Assembly: GCA_019233165.1 (NCBI GenBank)
Contig: JAFAMS010000541.1
Span: 1 to 5,349 of the forward strand
Length of the DNA stretch: 5,349 nt
From: Vulcanimicrobiota bacterium
GTDB taxonomy: Bacteria; Vulcanimicrobiota; Vulcanimicrobiia; Vulcanimicrobiales; Vulcanimicrobiaceae
Direction: 5' to 3'
Of the stretch, positions 1-5,071 are shown one piece after another. The position numbers and the translations under genes were made by a program. Position 1 is the first letter of the stretch. Each line of letters opens with the position of its first letter. The notes beneath the pieces were generated by a model. That model ran no database searches. It saw only the letters and a list, made by a program, of their open reading frames with translations, and was not told the DNA's origin.

Positions 1-150
1 CTTACCCGGGATGCTGTAATCGATCAGCGGGACCGCCAGGACCAGTCCGATCACGCCTCCCAGAACGATGGTGGCATTGGCCATGAACTGGCGGCGGCTT
101 TGCTCCTCGGGCGTCCCCGGGTCTTTATAGGACTCGGCGTGTGCCTCCAC
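1..150 (-). CDS. qcrA: Rieske iron-sulfur protein of a quinol:cytochrome c reductase, N-terminal part only
   Basis: The gene runs off the window at base 1; 50 codons are visible from a GTG at 150. Residues 18-23 read SRRQFM, a twin-arginine export signal. A hydrophobic segment follows at about residues 27-43 (ATIVLGGVIGLVLAVPLI), then DYSIPGK. A short polar N-terminus, an RRQF motif and a single uncleaved anchor form the usual N-terminus of bacterial Rieske proteins (QcrA/PetA type), which the Tat system exports with the 2Fe-2S cluster already inserted. The cluster-binding CxH and CxxH motifs lie outside the window, so the identity rests on the signal-anchor and on the neighbouring cytochrome c maturation and Tat genes. 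The start is uncertain. GTG at 150 has a GGAGGT 12 nt upstream, which is rather far. In-frame GTG codons at 183 and 216 would add 11 or 22 residues but have no ribosome site. An unrelated Tat-anchored protein is the main alternative. Confidence 0.72.
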   Translation of the reverse strand, partial: MEAHAESYKDPGTPEEQSRRQFMANATIVLGGVIGLVLAVPLIDYSIPGK

Positions 151-162
151 GACTTTTGTCTG

Positions 163-168
163 ACCTCC
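163..168 (-). promoter_or_regulatory. candidate ribosome binding site of the Rieske gene
   Basis: The minus strand reads GGAGGT here, a near-perfect Shine-Dalgarno match and the only one between the selO stop and the RRQFM codons. It favours the GTG at 150 as the start, with a spacer of 12 nt. That is longer than the 5-9 nt usually seen, so the assignment is tentative. No other start codon lies closer at a good distance. Confidence 0.45.
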
Positions 169-238
169 AAACGCGCCCCCCACGTGAGCCGATTGCTCGG
201 GCGCGACCGAAGTCACTTTGCCGTGATGGAAAGATACC

Positions 239-1693
239 CTACGACGAGCAGCTCACGCTGATGTGTCTCGCCCATTCGGGCGGCGGCTGGCTGTATGCAG
301 CGTACTGGGGCCATTCGTCGTAGGGATTGCGAAGGACGTGCAACAGCCGCGCGATCTCGCCGAAGTCCTTGCGCTGTGCGGCCTCGATCGCAGTTTGCGC
401 CAAGTAGTTTCGCAGCACGTACTTCGGGTTGACGCGATCCATTCGCGGCCTCCGCGCGGCATCGACGCTCCCCTCACGAACGAGTCGGGCACGATACCGT
501 CCGAGCCATGCGTCGATCCGCTCGCGGTCCGTGAAGTTGCTCGCAAACGCTTCGGCAGATTCGCCGGGCTCGAGCGTCACGGTGGCGAGCGCGCGCCACG
601 TGTTGGTATAGTCGGCGCGGTCGAGCTCCATCGCTTGCAAGAGATCGCCCAAGAGGATGGCGTCGTCGTCCTGCGCGGTCTCGAGCCCGAGTTTCGCGCG
701 CAGCTCTTCGAGGAACGCCTGGCGGAAGAGCGGTTCGAACGTTCCCAGCGCCTCCCTCGCCGGTTCGAGCTCGACCAGTTCGCCGAGCGCCTCCGCGAGC
801 GCGTAGCAGTTCCACAACGCGATCGTCGGCTGACGATCGAACGCGTACCGTCCGGTCTCGTCGGAGTGATTGCAGACGAATCCCGGGTCGTAGGCGTCGA
901 TGAAGCCGTACGGTCCGTAATCGAGCGTCAAGCCGAGGATCGACATGTTGTCGGTGTTCATCACGCCGTGTGCGAAGCCGACGGCTTGCCAGCGCGCGAC
1001 GAGCCGCGCCGTCCGCGCGACGACTTCGCGCAAAAGGGCGAGATAGGGCGCCGGGCTATCGCGCAGCTCGGGATAGAAGTTCTCAATGACGTAGTCCGCG
1101 AGCGCGCGAACGAGCTCGGGCCAGCGGCGATAATGAAAGACCTCGAAGGACCCGAACCGGACGTGGCTCGGCGCGAGCCGCGTGAGGACCGCAGCCGTTT
1201 CGCGATGCTCGCGAAAGACCGGCTCGTCGCTTCCTACGACGGACAACGCGCGCGTCGTGGGGATCGCGAGCGCGTCGAGCGCCTCGCTGCACAAGAACTC
1301 GCGGATCGTCGAGCGGAGCACGGCGCGTCCGTCCGCAAAACGCGAGAAGGCGGTCAGACCCGAGCCTTTGAGCTGCCATTCGAAGCCCTCGACCTCGCCG
1401 AGCGTGATTGCGCGGCCGTCGCCGAGCTGTGGCACGTACGAGCCGAATTGATGCCCGGCGTAGATCGCCGCGAGCGGCTCGGTCCCCTCCGGGAGGAGAT
1501 TCCCGGCGCCGAGCGCGACGAACTCGGGGTCGCTGCGAATGCTCGCAGGTTCGATGCCGAGCATTCGCGCCGCATCGTCCGAGACGGCGACCAGATAGGG
1601 GTCCGGGAGCGGCGTCGGCCGGCGCGACTCCCAAAATTCACCGGGAAGCGTTGAGAATCGGGGCCGCTTAAACTTTATACGAGTGGAGACCAC
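239..1693 (-). CDS. selO: SelO/YdiU family protein adenylyltransferase (AMPylase), Cys form
   Basis: Full-length SelO of 484 residues; E. coli YdiU has 478. The family has a kinase-like fold with inverted nucleotide binding and transfers AMP from ATP to Ser, Thr or Tyr of proteins, with links to oxidative stress. Visible family motifs are LPDPYLVAVS (29-38), YAGHQFGSYVPQLGDGRA (78-95), QLKGSG with likely catalytic Lys109 (107-112), HGVMNTDNMSILG (242-254), DYGPYGFID with a probable metal-binding Asp266 (258-266), and FVCNHSD with Cys274. The protein ends SCSS: Cys482 stands third from the end, where animal SelO carries selenocysteine. Cys274 and Cys482 match the E. coli pair reported to form a redox-sensitive disulfide (Cys272-Cys476). 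The GTG at 1693 is the only plausible start: it gives the usual short lead before the first motif, and no other start codon occurs in frame before the conserved PYLV. It overlaps the end of ccsA by 26 nt, and no good ribosome site precedes it, suggesting translation coupled to ccsA. A cytoplasmic AMPylase is unexpected in a respiratory assembly operon. Confidence 0.95.
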   Translation of the reverse strand: MVSTRIKFKRPRFSTLPGEFWESRRPTPLPDPYLVAVSDDAARMLGIEPASIRSDPEFVALGAGNLLPEGTEPLAAIYAGHQFGSYVPQLGDGRAITLGEVEGFEWQLKGSGLTAFSRFADGRAVLRSTIREFLCSEALDALAIPTTRALSVVGSDEPVFREHRETAAVLTRLAPSHVRFGSFEVFHYRRWPELVRALADYVIENFYPELRDSPAPYLALLREVVARTARLVARWQAVGFAHGVMNTDNMSILGLTLDYGPYGFIDAYDPGFVCNHSDETGRYAFDRQPTIALWNCYALAEALGELVELEPAREALGTFEPLFRQAFLEELRAKLGLETAQDDDAILLGDLLQAMELDRADYTNTWRALATVTLEPGESAEAFASNFTDRERIDAWLGRYRARLVREGSVDAARRPRMDRVNPKYVLRNYLAQTAIEAAQRKDFGEIARLLHVLRNPYDEWPQYAAYSQPPPEWARHISVSCSS

Positions 1694-2660
1694 TGATCCA
1701 GATGTTGACCCCGAGATAACAGAACACGATCGTCGCGAAACCGAAGATCGAGATCCATGCCGCGCGCACTCCCCGCCAGGCGTTGCGGGTGTGCAGATGC
1801 ATGTACGACGCGTAGACGATCCACGATACGAGCGCGGCCGTCTCTTTGGGATCCCATTGCCAATAGGCGCCCCACGATTCTTTCGCCCACATCGCGCCGG
1901 TGATGATCCCGATCGTCAAGAGCGGTAGACCGACTCCGACGATCCGATAGGTCATCACGTCGAGTTGCGCGAGCGTCGGCAGCGAGCCGAGCCAAAGCGC
2001 AACCGCGTCGCCTCGCTCGGCCGCGGCTGCGAGCGCGGGGGTATCGCCGCGGCGCGCGCCGACACGGACGCCGCTTTCCGCATCGTCGAGCGCCGCGTAT
2101 GCGCTTGCGGCCGAGATCGGTATCGAGGCACCGGTCGAGCCGGCGGCCGCCGCGTGCACGACGCCCCCGCGCCGATACTGCGCCTCGGCGTAATATTTTA
2201 TCAGGTACAGAAGCGAGACGACGAAGCTCACCATGAACGAAGCGTAAGCCGAGATCACGAGCGGGACGTGAATCTTGATCCAGTACGACTGCAGCGCGGG
2301 AACCGGCGGCATGAACCCTTCGTTCCACGTCGTCGCATAGCCGAGGGCGATCGCCGCGATCAAGAGCACGAAGCCGCCGGCGAACCACAGACGGTAACGA
2401 AACGCGAAGATCGTGAAGATCAAGACGCCCATCGCCGAGAAGAGCGAAAGCGAGCCGTAAAGATTCGTGAGCGGCCAAATTCCCGAGATCGCCCAACGCG
2501 TCCCCAGCTCGGCGAACTGCGCGGCGCAGCCTACGATTGCAAGCGGAATCCCGATTCGCCTCAAGCCTTCGTTGCGGGTGAGGAAGTAGGCGATCAGCGC
2601 CAGCGCGCCGGCGACGTACGCGGCGATCGCTATCGCAAGAAGGATCTGATCTAATTGCAT
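1668..2660 (-). CDS. ccsA: cytochrome c biogenesis protein CcsA (ResC/CcsB-type, System II)
   Basis: A 330-residue polytopic membrane protein that, with ResB/Ccs1, carries haem to the outer face of the membrane and attaches it to CXXCH apocytochromes. The haem-handling tryptophan motif WGAYWQWDPKE is at 263-273. Probable axial-ligand histidines are His131 (KIHVPLVISAYASF), His290 (LHTR) and His326 in the C-terminal GLHSY, all typical of the family. About eight membrane segments can be placed, at roughly 5-27, 37-55, 70-88, 92-110, 133-155, 236-258, 275-292 and 300-324. The loop between the fifth and sixth (about 157-235) is long and Ala/Gly-rich from about 164 to 222; from the topology it should be cytoplasmic. 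The ATG overlaps the resB stop by 10 nt (ATGCAATTAG), with TAGGAG 10 nt upstream. The 3' end overlaps selO by 26 nt. ResC, CcsB and CcsA are names for this same role in different lineages. Confidence 0.95.
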   Translation of the reverse strand: MQLDQILLAIAIAAYVAGALALIAYFLTRNEGLRRIGIPLAIVGCAAQFAELGTRWAISGIWPLTNLYGSLSLFSAMGVLIFTIFAFRYRLWFAGGFVLLIAAIALGYATTWNEGFMPPVPALQSYWIKIHVPLVISAYASFMVSFVVSLLYLIKYYAEAQYRRGGVVHAAAAGSTGASIPISAASAYAALDDAESGVRVGARRGDTPALAAAAERGDAVALWLGSLPTLAQLDVMTYRIVGVGLPLLTIGIITGAMWAKESWGAYWQWDPKETAALVSWIVYASYMHLHTRNAWRGVRAAWISIFGFATIVFCYLGVNIWISGLHSYKV

Positions 2661-4009
2661 CGGCCGAGCGCTCCTACCAACTCGCGGAACTGATCTTCGA
2701 AGACATCATAACCTTTCACCGTCGTCGCCGCCACGCCGAGCTCCCACTTGCTTCCGTTCCCTATCAGGCGCAAGAACAAGCGCGCCGGCAAGAAGTAGAA
2801 GGCGATGCAGAGTCCGGAGAGCAGGACGAACGCGCCGATCCCGACCAGGACCATTCCGGGATCGTATCGGTACTGAATACCGCTGTAGACGACGAAACGA
2901 GGCGCGGAGAGCCGGAAGCCTCGGCCTAAGTCGATCGAACCGCCGATCGGCAGCAGGGCGGCGCCGAGAACGCGCTCGCCGTCGACGATGCGGACGACGA
3001 CGCCGGGATCGTTCGGGCGCGGATCGTTCGTCGCGCGGCCGGTTTTGCGATCGATCGTTCCAACGAACTGCGAATACTCGATTCCGCGGCCGGGACCGAC
3101 CTCGAGCGCTTGCCCTTCCTTTAAGAAGCCGGCGGGGACGCCGGCAATCGGCTTCCCGTTGCGCAGCAAGCTGAACTCGGTTGCGAAGCCGTACGTCGCC
3201 TGATAGTAGAGCGTCCCGTCGATGTCGAGCGGCTGGTTCACGCGGATCGTGGCGTCGCGCCAGACGTTGTCGCGCCCGGCATATCGAACCTGGGAGACGT
3301 AGTCGATCGGTTGGTAGATGAGCCCGCTCTTGGTTTTGATCGGATCGAACCGGTAGCCGAAGTGCTCGAGCCGTATCCGCGCGCCGGTCTGCGGGATCGT
3401 TTGCGTTTCGCCGGTCACGATCGCGGTATCGCCGCTGAAGCCTTGTGCCCAATACCAGGTCGTCCCCGCGGTAATGATCGCGAAGCCGATGTGCGCGACG
3501 AGGACGCCGCGTCGCGCCCAGTTGTGCTTGTCGGCGAAGGTCCATTCCTCCCCGCCGAACTCGCGTTTGCGGATCTGCCAGCCGCGCTCGCGCAAGAAGC
3601 GCTCGAGCCGCTCGCGGATCGTGCTCTCTTCTCCTTCGAGCGCGAGCGTTGCGTTGAGCGGGATGTGCTCGATTCGGACAGGACGCAGCGGCGGGAGGCG
3701 CGCGGGGATCACGCGACGGAACGTGCAGACCGCGAGCGAGGCGACGATCGCTCCGATGACGCCGACGTAGAGCGTCCCGTGATAGATGTTGTCGAGATGG
3801 AGCCGCAGCACCAGGCGCGCGAGCGCCGGCGAGTAGTTGGTCCAATAAAACTGCGGATCTTTCCCTTGGTCGACGATCACGCCGATCAGCGTCAGGAAAC
3901 CCCACACGGCAAAGAGCGAGACCGCGAAGTAGATGCTCGAAAAGAGCCGGAGCAAGTCTTCGAGCGTCTCCCGAGCGCCTGCCCGGAGCTGCTCTACCGC
4001 GGCAGCCAT
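2651..4009 (-). CDS. resB: cytochrome c biogenesis protein ResB/Ccs1 (System II)
   Basis: A 452-residue partner of CcsA in System II cytochrome c maturation, thought to help present haem and reduced apocytochrome to the ligation site. The layout matches the family: membrane segments near 23-46 (SSIYFAVSLFAVWGFLTLIG), 78-98, 167-187 and 385-408, with a large extracytoplasmic domain of about 200 residues between the last two. The third segment carries His173 (VLVAHIGF), the position of the conserved family histidine. In the large domain VNQPLDIDGTLYYQATYG (257-274) matches the typical ResB motif, and YDPGMVLVGIGAFVLLSGL begins the last segment. The length is normal for bacterial Ccs1. The ATG at 4009 follows the tatC stop by 9 nt and has no evident Shine-Dalgarno, so translation is probably coupled to tatC. 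The end overlaps ccsA by 10 nt. No thiol-reduction partner (ResA, CcdA) is in view. Confidence 0.93.
   Translation of the reverse strand: MAAAVEQLRAGARETLEDLLRLFSSIYFAVSLFAVWGFLTLIGVIVDQGKDPQFYWTNYSPALARLVLRLHLDNIYHGTLYVGVIGAIVASLAVCTFRRVIPARLPPLRPVRIEHIPLNATLALEGEESTIRERLERFLRERGWQIRKREFGGEEWTFADKHNWARRGVLVAHIGFAIITAGTTWYWAQGFSGDTAIVTGETQTIPQTGARIRLEHFGYRFDPIKTKSGLIYQPIDYVSQVRYAGRDNVWRDATIRVNQPLDIDGTLYYQATYGFATEFSLLRNGKPIAGVPAGFLKEGQALEVGPGRGIEYSQFVGTIDRKTGRATNDPRPNDPGVVVRIVDGERVLGAALLPIGGSIDLGRGFRLSAPRFVVYSGIQYRYDPGMVLVGIGAFVLLSGLCIAFYFLPARLFLRLIGNGSKWELGVAATTVKGYDVFEDQFRELVGALGRCN
2671..2676 (-). promoter_or_regulatory. ribosome binding site of ccsA inside the resB 3' end
   Basis: The minus strand reads TAGGAG, 10 nt before the ccsA ATG at 2660. 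It lies inside the resB coding sequence and supports this ATG as the ccsA start. It also suggests that ccsA loads its own ribosomes as well as being coupled to the resB stop. Confidence 0.6.
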
Positions 4010-4018
4010 TGTGCTACG

Positions 4019-4798
4019 TTATGCCGAGGACGATTCGTGCTGCCACGACCGTTCCAGCAACAAGATCACCCAAATACTGGCTTCGTAGAGCACGAACAAC
4101 GGCGCCGCCATCAGCATCATCGTCGTCGGTTGCCCGTCGGGGGCCGCGACGCCGCCGATCAGGAGCGAGGCCATGATCGCGTAACGGCGGTACGTCCGCA
4201 GCGACCTCGAGCTCACCAGGCCGACTCTCGCCAGCATGATCAACACCATCGGCAGCTGGAAGATCAGCGCAAACGCGAGGAACAGGATCAACAGGAAGTT
4301 CAGCGTCGAGCCGATCCCGTAGGTCTCGGTCGCGATCAAGCCCGTCAGGTACGTCGTTCCGCGAATCACGACCGGGATGACGATGTAGTGACAGAAGACG
4401 ATCCCGATCGCGGCGAGGATCACCGACGGTGCGAGCAGTTTGTAGACGATCTTGCGCGTCTTCGGATGGATCGCCGGGACGATGAACATCCAGAGTTGAT
4501 AGAGGATGACGGGAAGACCGATCACGATCGCGCTGTAAATCGAGAAGCGGAACATCGTCCCGACGGCGTCGGCCGGCCCGAACGCGTGCAGCTTGATCCC
4601 GGGGAAATACTCGCGGCTCATCCATTGGATGACGAAGATCGACGGATAGAACATCCCGACGCCGATTGCGGCGATCGTGGCGACGCAGATCATCAGACGA
4701 TTACGGAGCTCCCGAAGGTGCTCCGTGAACGTCATCTCCTTTTGATCCCACTCGATCTGAGCTTCGCTCGAGCGCGAATCGGGCCGTTCGAGCAACAT
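4019..4798 (-). CDS. tatC: Sec-independent (twin-arginine) protein translocase subunit TatC
   Basis: A 259-residue, six-helix receptor for twin-arginine signal peptides. MTFTEHLRELRNRL at 22-35 is the conserved amino-terminal signature; Glu30 corresponds to the signal-binding Glu15 of E. coli. GLPVILYQLWMFIVPAI (94-110) is the second-helix motif, FQLPMVLIMLARVG (180-193) the fourth, and AAPLFVLYE (231-239) the last. Two normally acidic sites differ. The position of E. coli Glu103, in the usual YQxWxFxxPxLxxxE pattern, is Thr114 (HPKTRK). The position of Asp211, in the usual TPxxDPLT-type loop, is Gln223 (APDGQPTT). Gln181 at the Glu170 position is a common variant. The ATG at 4798 follows the tatA stop by 9 nt with no clear Shine-Dalgarno; it gives 21 residues before the signature, longer than in E. 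coli. An ATG at 4735 directly abuts an AGGAG with no spacer, so it is a poor alternative. A Rieske protein, a standard Tat substrate, is encoded further down the cluster. Confidence 0.96.
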   Translation of the reverse strand: MLLERPDSRSSEAQIEWDQKEMTFTEHLRELRNRLMICVATIAAIGVGMFYPSIFVIQWMSREYFPGIKLHAFGPADAVGTMFRFSIYSAIVIGLPVILYQLWMFIVPAIHPKTRKIVYKLLAPSVILAAIGIVFCHYIVIPVVIRGTTYLTGLIATETYGIGSTLNFLLILFLAFALIFQLPMVLIMLARVGLVSSRSLRTYRRYAIMASLLIGGVAAPDGQPTTMMLMAAPLFVLYEASIWVILLLERSWQHESSSA

Positions 4799-4807
4799 CG
4801 TATACGG

Positions 4808-5032
4808 CTAGGGCGTCGTCGTCGTCCCCGGCGTTTGCGTTTTCTCTACGTCTACTTTTTGCCGTGCCTCGTCGCGTGCGCGCTCCGCAGCGAGATCGGC
4901 CTCGGCCTGACCGACCATGAACTCTTTCTTCGCGTTGCCCAAACTGCGGGCAAGCTTCGGCAGCTTATCCGCCCCGAAGAGCAGAACCGCCGCGCCTACG
5001 ATCAGCGCGATCTCCATCGGATTCCCGAACAT
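4808..5032 (-). CDS. tatA: Sec-independent protein translocase subunit TatA
   Basis: A 74-residue pore or membrane-weakening subunit of the twin-arginine exporter. It has one short membrane helix (about 6-19) with a polar Glu7 near its start, then the FG hinge (Phe19-Gly20), and then the amphipathic helix KLPKLARSLGNAKKEF (23-38), the hallmark of the family. The tail (about 42-74) is charged and Ala-rich and ends in TPGTTTTP, probably disordered. The length suits TatA rather than the longer TatB, and no second TatA/TatB copy is in the window, so this may be a two-component TatAC system. The ATG at 5032 has an excellent ribosome site, GGGAGGT, 8 nt upstream. The 39-nt gap to the preceding gene is the widest before the selO-qcrA gap, so the Tat-Ccs block may begin its own translation unit here. 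Confidence 0.95.
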   Translation of the reverse strand: MFGNPMEIALIVGAAVLLFGADKLPKLARSLGNAKKEFMVGQAEADLAAERARDEARQKVDVEKTQTPGTTTTP

Positions 5033-5040
5033 GTGTGTGG

Positions 5041-5047
5041 ACCTCCC
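5041..5047 (-). promoter_or_regulatory. strong ribosome binding site of tatA
   Basis: The minus strand reads GGGAGGT, 8 nt before the tatA ATG. It is the best Shine-Dalgarno in the window and fixes the tatA start. tatC and resB, the next two genes, have no comparable site, which suggests that much of their translation is passed down from tatA. Confidence 0.8.
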
Positions 5048-5071
5048 CTAGATCAACGAGTTCGCCGCACC

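Noticed and set aside
189..200. Small hairpin CCGA-TTGC-TCGG between selO and the Rieske gene
   Set aside because: Only four base pairs, no U-run after it, and it may lie within coding sequence; too weak for a terminator or regulator.
263..1654. Very long plus-strand open frame (463 codons) antisense to selO
   Set aside because: It mirrors selO on the opposite strand, as GC-rich codon use often produces. The translation is highly Arg-rich with no recognisable domain, while selO itself matches its family over its whole length.
239..1693. Lower GATC density in selO as proof of horizontal transfer
   Set aside because: The density difference follows isoleucine content: GATC per Ile is similar in selO, ccsA, resB and tatC. 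Base composition and codon style also look like those of the neighbours.
1965..2654. Plus-strand open frame antisense to ccsA
   Set aside because: Arg/Glu-rich translation with no membrane segment or motif; a shadow of the well-supported ccsA gene.
2706..3905. Long second minus-strand frame within resB
   Set aside because: Arg-rich low-complexity translation in a shifted frame of resB; resB has clear membrane helices and family motifs.
4733..4740. AGGAG directly followed by ATG inside tatC, just before the conserved MTFTEH segment
   Set aside because: The spacing is zero, so the ribosome could not use both together. The upstream ATG at 4798, 10 nt past the tatA stop, fits coupled translation better, though the shorter protein cannot be excluded.
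5033..5071. Gap between the polyprenyl synthase and tatA as a promoter or terminator
   Set aside because: Only 39 nt, mostly taken up by the ribosome site, with no inverted repeat and no recognisable -35/-10 pair.
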